Source: Pseudomonas synxantha | GTDB lineage: Bacteria > Pseudomonadota > Gammaproteobacteria > Pseudomonadales > Pseudomonadaceae | DNA length: 39,332 nt | Assembly: GCA_945874835.1 (NCBI GenBank) | Contig: CAMCJM010000006.1 | Span: 1-39,332 of the forward strand | Direction of reading: 5' to 3' | Shown here: piece by piece, positions 20,603 to 28,099 of the stretch | Position numbering within the stretch: position 1 is the stretch's first letter | Layout: each line of letters opens with the position of its first letter | Translations under genes and position numbers: made by a program | The notes under the pieces: model-generated | Told to the model about the DNA's origin: nothing | What the model saw: only the letters and a program-made list of their open reading frames with translations | Databases searched by the model: none

Positions 20603-21733
20603 TCAATGCTCGAGGGCAGCCAGTGTCGGCAGGCCACCCTGCAACAGCAGACGCACCAGCGGCGCATAGACCCGTTCGGCGCGATAATCCTGGGCGTGGC
20701 GCTGGGCAGCGGCGCCCAGGCTGGCGCGCAGGTCGGCATCGCTCATCAGGCGCTGCAATTGCTGACGCAGGTCGGCGCTGTCCTGCGCCTGGTATTTAAG
20801 ACAGTCTTGTCCATCTACCAACTGCAGATCCCAGTAGCTGCCATCCGCCGGCAGCAACACGGCATGGCCGGCCGCCATGGCCTCCAGGATCGACAGACCG
20901 AAGGGTTCGTTGCGGCTGCTGGAAACGAAGATGTTACAGCCGGCGCGCAGCCGATCGATGTCAGCCGGCGCGGCGTGCCAGCGTACGCCGGGCAACTGCG
21001 CATCAATCGTGCAGACCGGCTGGCGGGTACCTTGCGGGCGCAAGTAACAAATGTCTGCGGGCAGCGCCACGGGCAGACCGCGTAGAGCCTCCTGCAGCAC
21101 ATCCAGCCCCTTCCATTTGAGCAGCGAGGCGGCCCAGAACAGCCGTGGCGGACTACCCGACTGCTGACAAGGGCGCGGCCAGAGCGTTTGGGGCAGGCCG
21201 TTGGCAATGCTCTGCCAGTGCCCGCAACGCATTTGCGCCGCAGCCCGCTGCGGCCCATAGGCAGCACTCAGCGCGCCAAGCAGGCTGGGCGCGCTGCTGG
21301 CCAGATAGAACAGTTGATCAGCCTGCGCCAAGGCTCGACCGAGGGTCCGCGAGCGGGCCACCGGACCGTGAATCCATTGCACCAGTGGCCAGCCGCACAA
21401 CCACTTGGCCAGGTACAGGGCCAGATCACTGCCTGGCCCCGAGGCCCCGAGCAGCAGCAGCGGGCCGAGACGCCAGCGAGCCAGCAACACGTGCAGGCAG
21501 ATCAGTCCATGGCGCAGGAAATAGCGCCACCCTTGCTCCTGCGGCACCAGCCAGGCCGGTTCACGCAGGCGCAAGTGGACGATGCCGGGCAGTTGCCAGG
21601 AACTCGGATCGGCGCTCAGCACCGCTACCCGTCCGCCCTGTTCCAGTAGCAGTCGCAGGGCGTGCTCGCTGGCGACCTTGGAGCCGCCCCGGTAGTGAAT
21701 GCTGTCGAGCAGCAAAACCCAATGAGCCGTCAT
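20603..21733 (-). CDS. GT4 glycosyltransferase
   Basis: The 376-residue product has a GT-B fold. The start HWVLLLDSIHYRGGSKVASEHAL carries the donor-binding GG loop, and the C-terminal lobe has NEPFGLSILEAMAAGHAVLLP with the conserved glutamate pair. It is a cytosolic or membrane-associated enzyme of repeat-unit assembly; its sugar is unknown. The open frame extends to 22204, but ATG 21733 overlaps the previous stop as ATGA and has AGAGGAGA upstream, and the extra residues are low-complexity shadow sequence. It is the second gene of a two-gene operon. Confidence 0.88.
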   Translation of the reverse strand: MTAHWVLLLDSIHYRGGSKVASEHALRLLLEQGGRVAVLSADPSSWQLPGIVHLRLREPAWLVPQEQGWRYFLRHGLICLHVLLARWRLGPLLLLGASGPGSDLALYLAKWLCGWPLVQWIHGPVARSRTLGRALAQADQLFYLASSAPSLLGALSAAYGPQRAAAQMRCGHWQSIANGLPQTLWPRPCQQSGSPPRLFWAASLLKWKGLDVLQEALRGLPVALPADICYLRPQGTRQPVCTIDAQLPGVRWHAAPADIDRLRAGCNIFVSSSRNEPFGLSILEAMAAGHAVLLPADGSYWDLQLVDGQDCLKYQAQDSADLRQQLQRLMSDADLRASLGAAAQRHAQDYRAERVYAPLVRLLLQGGLPTLAALEH

Positions 21734-22983
21734 TGCCAGATCTCCTCTGTTGAGAGCATTGGCCGGCCACCCAGGCGCCGCCAGAGCATCCGCCCCAGCC
21801 ACCGCCAGCAGGCCCGCCAATGGGTGCTCGCCGGCTCCAGTGCGGGCTGGACGAGCAGTTGTTGATAACACTGTTGCAAGCGTTCGGCGTTGAGCTGTGC
21901 AGTGAACAATTGCTCCACCCGGCTGCGCCCGGCCGTCCCCATTTGCGCGGCCCAAGCGGGCTGGTCGAGCAGTTGCCGAACCGCCGTCGCCAGCGCCAGC
22001 GGAGCCTCGATTGGCACCAGCAAACCACTGACACGGTCCAGCACCACCTCGGCGATCCCGCCAACCCGTGGTGCCACCACTGCCAGGCCGGCACTGCCGG
22101 CCTCGGCTAGCACCAGGCCAAAGACTTCCTCGCGGGCACCGCTGACGTACAGGTCCACTCCGGCGCGCAACAGGCCTACCGGTTCGGGCTGCTCGCCCAG
22201 CCAATGCACCCAGGCCTGCACGCCCAATTGCACAGCCAGCATCTGCAGTTCGGTGCGCTGCGGACCGTCGCCGAGGACCACCAAATGCACCGGATAACCG
22301 TCCAGGCGCAGGCGCTGAAGCATCCGCAAAAGCAGGTCGACGCCCTTGCGTGGTATCAGCGAGCCGACCGTGGCCAACAGCCGTTCATGCGGCGCCAACT
22401 GCAACTGCTGGCGCAGGTCTGGGGCGCGCTGGGCGTCCAAGCGTTTTAGATCCAAACCGTTGGCGATTACTCTCAGGCGACTCTCGCTCATCCCATCGGC
22501 GCGCAAGCCGGTAAGCACCGGTTGGCTAACCCCTACGGCCAAAGAAACTTGATGTAAACGAAGTGTGCAACGCTCGCGCAGCAGGTAGCGCGCATGCAAC
22601 TGGGCCAGTAGCGGCAGGTGAAGTTCACGGGCCAGGCCGCTGAGCCATTGGCAAGGTGCGCCGCTGTTGGCATGCAGCAATTGGATCTGCTCGCGGCGGA
22701 TCAGTGCCCGACCTTCACGCTTCAACCGTCGATAGCCGCGCCAGTCAGCACGCGGTGCCTGCCAGCCGAACAACAGCGGAAAGCTCGACAGTTGCACCAC
22801 CAGTGGCGCATTGAGGGCCGCCAGTGCCGCCGCCAGGCGTGGGCTGTTGCACCAGACCACCGGGGTAAAACGACTGCGGTCAAGGTGACTGAGCAGGTCT
22901 AGCAGGCAGCGCTCGCTGCCGCGAATCCAGTCATCGCCGAAATGGGTAAAGAGAATGGGGATTGCGCTGGGGTTGCTGTGCAT
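21730..22983 (-). CDS. GT4 glycosyltransferase (SypI/SypJ-like)
   Basis: The 417-residue product has a GT-B fold, with FGDDWIRGSERCLLDLLSHL at the N-terminus and EEVFGLVLAEAGSAGLAVVAPRVGGIAEVV in the sugar-nucleotide-binding lobe. Between them, TVGSLIPRKGVDLLLRML begins the second Rossmann-like domain. ATG 22983 has GGGAGA upstream and lies about 20 bases after the expected sigma-54 start; a TTG at 23031 is also in frame but lies in the promoter. It heads a short operon with the next glycosyltransferase. Confidence 0.9.
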   Translation of the reverse strand: MHSNPSAIPILFTHFGDDWIRGSERCLLDLLSHLDRSRFTPVVWCNSPRLAAALAALNAPLVVQLSSFPLLFGWQAPRADWRGYRRLKREGRALIRREQIQLLHANSGAPCQWLSGLARELHLPLLAQLHARYLLRERCTLRLHQVSLAVGVSQPVLTGLRADGMSESRLRVIANGLDLKRLDAQRAPDLRQQLQLAPHERLLATVGSLIPRKGVDLLLRMLQRLRLDGYPVHLVVLGDGPQRTELQMLAVQLGVQAWVHWLGEQPEPVGLLRAGVDLYVSGAREEVFGLVLAEAGSAGLAVVAPRVGGIAEVVLDRVSGLLVPIEAPLALATAVRQLLDQPAWAAQMGTAGRSRVEQLFTAQLNAERLQQCYQQLLVQPALEPASTHWRACWRWLGRMLWRRLGGRPMLSTEEIWQ

Positions 22984-23014
22984 GGCCGTCTCCCGGGTAG
23001 CTGACAAGCTACCG

Positions 23015-23030
23015 AGCAAGTCGCGGGCCA
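23015..23030 (-). promoter_or_regulatory. Sigma-54 promoter of the two-glycosyltransferase operon
   Basis: The minus strand reads TGGCCCGCGACTTGCT, an excellent -24/-12 match with TTGCT at -12. It lies in the 60-base gap after the polymerase gene (stop at 23044). The expected start is near 23004, inside a short perfect dyad (GGTAGC and GCTACC, 22996-23013). Confidence 0.82.
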
Positions 23031-23043
23031 AACGACGAAGCCA

Positions 23044-24453
23044 TCAAGGACGGGGGCTGGCGGCGCTCGGGGTGCTCGGCGTTGCATTTTGCGATGCAAA
23101 CTCCGCCAGCCATCGCACGCTCGCTACGGCAATCGCAGTCTGCAAATACAGTGGCCAAGTAAAGCCCTGGGTGAGGAAGGTGCCCGAGGCGACAAAACCA
23201 ATCAGCCCTGCAGTCGCCGCCTCAATCGACATCGCCAGAATCGCCGGTGCGCTGGCGAACGCGGGGCTCGCGCAGGCCTGCCAGGCCCGGCGCAGGGTTG
23301 ATATGACCAGCCCGAGAAAGACCCCTAGGCCAAGAAAGCCCGTCTCGGCCAGCACACCAAACCAGGTGGAATGCACAGCATGGTTGAGGCCGTCCCAGTG
23401 GGCGCTGTAGAAGAAATAGTTAAAATAGAAATTGCCCAGCCCTACGCCCTTGAGCGGGTTGTCTAGGGCCATGCCCCAAGCGGCCTGCCACGCATAAATA
23501 CGGCCCATGGTTGACTCGTCGACGCCACTTTCTGCCGCCCCGCCCGAGGCCCGCCCGCTGATCCCGGCGGCCACGAACAACAGCGGCAGCGCCACCCCGG
23601 CGATGCTCAGCAGCAGGGCCTTGTTCTGTACCCGGAGCCAGGCGAATACCCCGCTGACCGCCAGCAAGCCGAGCAATCCACCTCGGCTCTGGGTGAACAA
23701 CACGGCGAAGACGACCAGAACGTAGGTCAGTAAACCCAGGCTGCGCTCCCCGCGTGGCAGCCCTGAGCGCAGCGCCAGTGCCAAAGCAAAGCTGGCCGGA
23801 AACAACAACACCAATGCCAGGTCATTGGGGTCACCCAGCACTGAACCGAGTTCACGGCCTATGGTGACCCGGGTTTCCTCCACCAGGCCAATACCATTGA
23901 GTTTGTTGCTGATCGCCACGCCAGCGACCAATAGCCCGCAGAGCACGAAAACCCGAGCGGCCAGGCTGAAGTCCTGCTGCCGGCGCAGCAGCCAGCAGGT
24001 GGCCAGGGTCATGCAGTAAATCTTTACGTAAACCCCGGACCATTTGCTCATGGCTTCGCCGCTATTACTGGCCAGTGGCACGCCGATGCTGACCAGCAGA
24101 AAGAAGCCACTCAACCAACTCAGTTCAGGGCTCCAGTAAGGCTGGATGCGCCGGCTCAGCAGTACATGCCAGCCCAGTACAGCGAGTGCGCCAGCAGCCA
24201 GTAGTTGTGGCAGGCGCAGGGGCTCAAGCCAAGGCAAAACCTCATGCAAGCGAAAGAATGAGAACGCTACAAACATCAACACCAAGAAAAACGGCAGGCG
24301 CAACGCCGCGAATGCCGCTAGTGGCAGCAGGGCCATGACCAGTACCAGGCGCGGGTCTGGGAACAGCCACCAGACGGCGCCCATAGCCAGGCACACCAAT
24401 GCGCCTTGCAGGGCCTGCTGCCCGCGCTGGCAAGCCTGTGGTTGACTCTTCAC
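23044..24453 (-). CDS. Wzy/WaaL-like O-antigen polymerase or ligase family protein (SypL-like)
   Basis: The 469-residue inner-membrane protein has about 11-12 hydrophobic segments. The central to C-terminal part has the Wzy_C/ligase features: FTQSRGGLLGLLAV in a helix and then a periplasmic loop with NPLKGVGLGNF and NHAVHSTWFGVLAETG, where H-x2-W/L..E is typical. In a Wzx/Wzy pathway the enzyme polymerises lipid-linked repeat units at the periplasmic face. The start is a GTG that overlaps the flippase stop as GTGA. The activator dyad for the next operon (23082-23094) lies inside its 3' end. Confidence 0.88.
   Translation of the reverse strand: MKSQPQACQRGQQALQGALVCLAMGAVWWLFPDPRLVLVMALLPLAAFAALRLPFFLVLMFVAFSFFRLHEVLPWLEPLRLPQLLAAGALAVLGWHVLLSRRIQPYWSPELSWLSGFFLLVSIGVPLASNSGEAMSKWSGVYVKIYCMTLATCWLLRRQQDFSLAARVFVLCGLLVAGVAISNKLNGIGLVEETRVTIGRELGSVLGDPNDLALVLLFPASFALALALRSGLPRGERSLGLLTYVLVVFAVLFTQSRGGLLGLLAVSGVFAWLRVQNKALLLSIAGVALPLLFVAAGISGRASGGAAESGVDESTMGRIYAWQAAWGMALDNPLKGVGLGNFYFNYFFYSAHWDGLNHAVHSTWFGVLAETGFLGLGVFLGLVISTLRRAWQACASPAFASAPAILAMSIEAATAGLIGFVASGTFLTQGFTWPLYLQTAIAVASVRWLAEFASQNATPSTPSAASPRP
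23082..23094. promoter_or_regulatory. LuxO-box-like dyad (inferred activator site 3)
   Basis: TTGCATTTTGCGA is 12 of 13 to the LuxO box. It lies inside the last codons of the polymerase gene, about 71 bases upstream of the -12 element of the promoter at 23015-23030. Confidence 0.72.
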
Positions 24454-25805
24454 CGTTCAACCCCAGCAGCCAGCCACTGTCCTCCCAGTGTCATTAGCAC
24501 CGCCAGCAAAGCGACTAAAAACAGCGGCAGCAGGCGGTAAGGCAGGTACAGGCGCCGCTGACTGAGCACAAAAAACAGCAGCAAGCGCAGGGCGTAGCAC
24601 AGAAGCATGGCCCAAAGCGCTCCGAGCACGCCGTATGGCGCGATCCATAGCATGTAGGCAAACACGGCGAGCAGCGCGGTGGCGACGTTGATGTGCATCT
24701 GCAACTGGCTGTTGCGGTCCACATAGCACCCCAGGTTGAGTAATTCGGCCAGGTGCTTGCAGGCCATGGCCAGCATCAGCCAGGGCAGCAGCACGATGGC
24801 TTGATGATAGTCGCCAGGCGTTAGCCAGAGGATCAGCAGCGGTGCCACCAGACCCACCGTCCCGGACACCAGCAGCGCCAGAGCGCTGCCCAGTACGGCG
24901 AGTTGCGCCGCGCGCTGATGACCATTGGCCTCCTGCAGCAAAGCAAAGCGGCGCGGATACCACCACAGTGCGAACGGCTGCATGAGGATCCCGCACGCCA
25001 GGGCCAGCTTGCAGGCGAGGGCATAGGGCGCCATGCCTGCCTCACCCAGTTCGGCCGCCAACCAAAGGCGGTCAAGCCCGGCCAGGATGAACCCGGCAAA
25101 GCCGCTGACCATCATTGGGCCGCCATAGCTGAGCAACTCTGGGACCCGTCGCCAATCGAGACCCAGGCCGAATTGTCGCCAGCAGTCGAAAAATAGCCAA
25201 CCGGCCAGAAGCAGCGCAGAGAAGGTGCCCGCCAGCAGCACACCGGTCACACCAAAACCGTTGGCCAAGAGGTAGAAAGTAAGCAACGCTTGAACGGCAA
25301 CCTTGCTAACGCTCAGCCAAAAAAACTGGCGAGCACGATCACACATGCGTAGCCAGGCCAGAGGAATACCAATGCAGCCTTCAAGAGTCACCGCCAGGAG
25401 CAGTAAGCGCACCTCAAAGGCGCTGGCCCGGCCAGGCAACAAGGCCGCGATGTGCTCAGCCATCGCGAGCAAAGGCAGGCCAAAAAACAGGCCAAGCAAC
25501 AGCGACAGGCTGAATACATTGCGCATCACCGTCTGCCGTTCAGCCTGGCTGGTGGCCAGGCCGGCATAGCGATACAGCGCTTCGCTAAGGCCAAAGCCGA
25601 TCAGTAAGCTACACAGGCCGGACAGGGCCAACACCACTTCAAGACGTCCGTATTCGGCGGGCACCAGATAAGCAGTGAATACCGGCAGCATAAACAGCGA
25701 CAGGCCCTTCATCAGCACAATGCCTAGGCCGTAATAGCAAGCCTGTTGCAATGGCCCGCGCCACAACAGTAAGGCCCGCCGAGGGGCCGCGAGGCTCAGC
25801 GCCAT
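24450..25805 (-). CDS. Wzx-like MOP-family polysaccharide flippase (SypK-like)
   Basis: The 451-residue inner-membrane protein has about 12-14 transmembrane helices. The N-terminal GLGIVLMKGLSLFMLPVFTAYLVPAEYGRLEV is the typical start of RfbX/Wzx-type exporters, with the conserved PxEYG. It flips lipid-linked repeat units to the periplasm for the polymerase encoded next (4-base overlap). GGAGGTGA lies just before the ATG, which overlaps the upstream glycosyltransferase gene by 10 bases. Confidence 0.9.
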   Translation of the reverse strand: MALSLAAPRRALLLWRGPLQQACYYGLGIVLMKGLSLFMLPVFTAYLVPAEYGRLEVVLALSGLCSLLIGFGLSEALYRYAGLATSQAERQTVMRNVFSLSLLLGLFFGLPLLAMAEHIAALLPGRASAFEVRLLLLAVTLEGCIGIPLAWLRMCDRARQFFWLSVSKVAVQALLTFYLLANGFGVTGVLLAGTFSALLLAGWLFFDCWRQFGLGLDWRRVPELLSYGGPMMVSGFAGFILAGLDRLWLAAELGEAGMAPYALACKLALACGILMQPFALWWYPRRFALLQEANGHQRAAQLAVLGSALALLVSGTVGLVAPLLILWLTPGDYHQAIVLLPWLMLAMACKHLAELLNLGCYVDRNSQLQMHINVATALLAVFAYMLWIAPYGVLGALWAMLLCYALRLLLFFVLSQRRLYLPYRLLPLFLVALLAVLMTLGGQWLAAGVER

Positions 25806-26821
25806 GTTTCACCTCCAGCCTGCGCATAGCAGCGCAGGATCTCCGGCAGCACCGCCTCGGGGGTAAAACGCCGTGCCACCCACCGGCGGGCGGCCTGGCC
25901 GCGCTGGCGGCGCTGGGCATTACTCAGTTGGCCCCAGGCGCCAATTGCCGCACTGAGCGCGGCCACGTCGCCGCTGGCGCACAACAGTCCACCGGCTTGC
26001 GGGGTGGCCAGTTGGCCGAGGCCACCGACATTCAGCGCGGCCACAGGCACACCGTGGGCCATGGCCTCCAGTGCGGCCATCGGCAGGCCTTCATGACGCG
26101 AAGGCATGCACAGCATGCCGATCGACGCCCAGCGCTGCGGCATGTCATCGACCATGCCCATGAACTCTACGTTGCTGCTCGCCTGGGTTTGTAACTGCTC
26201 GCGCAGTGGCCCATCGCCAAACACCAGGCAGGGCAATTGGGGGTGTTGGCGAGCAATGGCGAGGAACCGATCAGGGCCTTTCTCGTGACTCAGACGGCCG
26301 ACAAAAGCCAGGCTCAGCGGCGCATGCAGGCGCTCGGGGGCCAGGCTAACGAAGTTATCCAAAACCTGGGTGCCAGCGCCAAGGCGTGCGCCAATTGCCG
26401 CGCTCACCGCCAAGCGCGGGGCCAGCCGACCACTGCACTCGTCTAGCCACTGGTACAGGCGCAGGCGCCCGCGGCCCGGTTCGCCGGCATGAAAGGTCGA
26501 GACCACGGGTACGCCGAGCAGCAGGGCAGCGGTGCGGCCAAGAATGCCAGCCTTGTAACCATGGCTGTGAAGCAAGCATGGACGGCGCTGGCGCAAGGCC
26601 CGCCACAGGCCCAGCGGACTCCCGTCGAGACACTCCAGCGTGATGCCTAGAGCGGCCGCTTGGGCGTGCAGCGGATGGCGGCCATGGTCAGCCAGCAACA
26701 GAATGCGCACTGCCCGCCCGCTGTCCTGCAGAGCCTTGGCCAGTTGCAACACATGGGACTCGATACCACCGGCACCGCGGCTGTCCAACGCCAACCAGAT
26801 TTCTTGACTGTGCTGCTGCAT
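25796..26821 (-). CDS. GT4 glycosyltransferase
   Basis: The 341-residue product has a GT-B fold. The N-terminus (IWLALDSRGAGGIESHVLQLAKAL) has the glycine loop. HSHGYKAGILGRTAALL is in the middle, and RHEGLPMAALEAMAHGVPVAALNVGGL is the donor-site motif. ATG 26821 is preferred because GGAG lies 8 bases upstream; ATG 26827 has the same GGAG only 2 bases away. The open frame to 26974 runs through the promoter and the activator site and is not coding. It is the first gene of the flippase/polymerase operon. Confidence 0.9.
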   Translation of the reverse strand: MQQHSQEIWLALDSRGAGGIESHVLQLAKALQDSGRAVRILLLADHGRHPLHAQAAALGITLECLDGSPLGLWRALRQRRPCLLHSHGYKAGILGRTAALLLGVPVVSTFHAGEPGRGRLRLYQWLDECSGRLAPRLAVSAAIGARLGAGTQVLDNFVSLAPERLHAPLSLAFVGRLSHEKGPDRFLAIARQHPQLPCLVFGDGPLREQLQTQASSNVEFMGMVDDMPQRWASIGMLCMPSRHEGLPMAALEAMAHGVPVAALNVGGLGQLATPQAGGLLCASGDVAALSAAIGAWGQLSNAQRRQRGQAARRWVARRFTPEAVLPEILRCYAQAGGETWR

Positions 26822-26854
26822 GGCCATCACTCCATAAGGGGCTAGCAGGCACTT

Positions 26855-26870
26855 CGCAAGATCCACGCCA
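26855..26870 (-). promoter_or_regulatory. Sigma-54 promoter of the glycosyltransferase/flippase/polymerase operon
   Basis: The minus strand reads TGGCGTGGATCTTGCG with GG and GC 10 bases apart. The expected start is near 26845 for the ATG at 26821. It is one of a divergent pair with the promoter at 26987-27002. Confidence 0.78.
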
Positions 26871-26922
26871 GCCCCCAGCCCACGCACCTGCGCAGCCTGC
26901 ACGTCGGCGCTGGCAGTCTGCG

Positions 26923-26935
26923 TTGCATTTTGCGA
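26923..26935. promoter_or_regulatory. LuxO-box-like dyad between divergent promoters (inferred activator site 4)
   Basis: TTGCATTTTGCGA is identical to the site at 23082-23094. Its centre (26929) is 72 bases from the -12 GC of the leftward promoter and 71 bases from that of the rightward promoter, so one site could serve both. Confidence 0.75.
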
Positions 26936-26986
26936 AGTACCTTGCACCGCGAGGCTGTGCAGCGCAGGACGCAAGCGGTTAAAGCC

Positions 26987-27002
26987 TGGCCATGCTTTTG
27001 CA
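26987..27002 (+). promoter_or_regulatory. Sigma-54 promoter of the epimerase gene
   Basis: TGGCCATGCTTTTGCA has TGGC at -24 and TTGCA at -12 with GG and GC 10 bases apart. The expected start is near 27013, 21 bases before the ATG at 27034. It is divergent from the promoter at 26855-26870. Confidence 0.78.
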
Positions 27003-27033
27003 AGAGCTGAGTAAATCCAGCAGGAGTTCGCTC

Positions 27034-27993
27034 ATGGCCACTTATCTAATTACCGGCGGTTGCGGGTTTATCGGCAGCCACCTGACCCGCCATTTACTGC
27101 AGCAGGGGCATCATGTCCGTGTCATTGACAGCCTCGAGCAGATTTACTGCCAAAGCCTGCCGAGCCAAGTTGACTTCATTCGAGGTGATTGCCGCAGTCA
27201 GTTGCTTTTGGATGAATACCTGCAAGGCGTAGCTGGAGTATTCCATTTGGCCGTCGCGCCTTACCCAGTCGATGACCCCGCAGGCTGGCTGCTTGCTCAG
27301 CAGATGAACCTAGGCACCACCGTGGCGCTGTTAGAGGCTCTGCGTCGTCATGCCGACCAGTCCATCGACTTGGTGTATGCCTCGTCTGCCGAGGTTTATG
27401 GCGACAACGCCAGCTATCCACTGCAAGAACTGGCCACGCCTTGCCCACAGTCGGCCTATGGCACCGACAAGCTGTGCAGCGAACTGCAAATACGCAGCGC
27501 CAGTCGTCAGTTCGGCCTGTCGAGCATCATCCTGCGCCTGTTCAACGTCTATGGGCCTAGCCACAACCCGATGCACCACAAACAGGATGCGATCAGTCGT
27601 TTCGTCCACAGCCTGTTAGCCGGCACGCCGTTGGTGATTGAAGGGGATGGTGAGCAGACCCGCGACTTTCTCTTCATCGAGGATGCTGTACGAATGCTCT
27701 GTGCCGCGCTGCCGCAGGCCAGTTCACAGGCACCCGTGGTCAACGCCTGCTCGGGCGTTTCACACAGCGTCAATCAGTTGCTGGTCCAGTTACTGTCCGT
27801 CAGCGACTGCCTGGCAGGGGTCTCGCATGAGGCCGCGCCCATCGGGCAGATCCGCCAATCATTGGGCGACCCACGCAAGGCCAGTCAACTGCTCGGCGTG
27901 CAGGCCAGCACCGAACTGCAGCAAGGGTTACGCCAGACCTACTGGCACTATGCGGCTTTGGCTCAGCCTGGCAAAGATCAGCAATGGGCTTGA
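27034..27993 (+). CDS. NAD-dependent sugar-nucleotide epimerase/dehydratase
   Basis: The 319-residue cytosolic enzyme is of the extended SDR family. The NAD-binding loop is GGCGFIG (8-14), and the catalytic YxxxK is Tyr142-Lys146 with serines in YASSAEVYGD (115-123). LRLFNVYGP and GDGEQTRDFLFIEDAV are signatures of the UDP-glucose/UDP-GlcNAc 4-epimerase and UDP-glucuronate epimerase group. It probably supplies a nucleotide sugar for the polymer. ATG 27034 is chosen over an in-frame ATG at 26992, which lies within the promoter; AGGAG is 7 bases upstream of 27034. It is the only plus-strand gene of the polysaccharide locus. The exact substrate cannot be assigned. Confidence 0.9.
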   Translation: MATYLITGGCGFIGSHLTRHLLQQGHHVRVIDSLEQIYCQSLPSQVDFIRGDCRSQLLLDEYLQGVAGVFHLAVAPYPVDDPAGWLLAQQMNLGTTVALLEALRRHADQSIDLVYASSAEVYGDNASYPLQELATPCPQSAYGTDKLCSELQIRSASRQFGLSSIILRLFNVYGPSHNPMHHKQDAISRFVHSLLAGTPLVIEGDGEQTRDFLFIEDAVRMLCAALPQASSQAPVVNACSGVSHSVNQLLVQLLSVSDCLAGVSHEAAPIGQIRQSLGDPRKASQLLGVQASTELQQGLRQTYWHYAALAQPGKDQQWA

Positions 27994-28099
27994 AGAAGCG
28001 CAGGCCCCAGGATTTCGCTGCCGTGAAACACGCGCAAACGGCGCTAAGTGCTCGCCGAGTTATTTACAGCCTATGGCGCGCTCGCCTCTGGCTGCGGCC

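Noticed and set aside
21734..22204. N-terminal extension of the glycosyltransferase frame at 20603
   Set aside because: It overlaps the upstream glycosyltransferase gene in another frame and is Gly/Arg/Ala-rich shadow sequence. ATG 21733 has a good ribosome binding site and an ATGA junction.
22996..23013. Short dyad GGTAGC/GCTACC before the glycosyltransferase gene at 22983
   Set aside because: The expected transcript start falls inside the stem, there is no run of T, and the stem is only 6 bp. It is neither a convincing terminator nor a leader hairpin.
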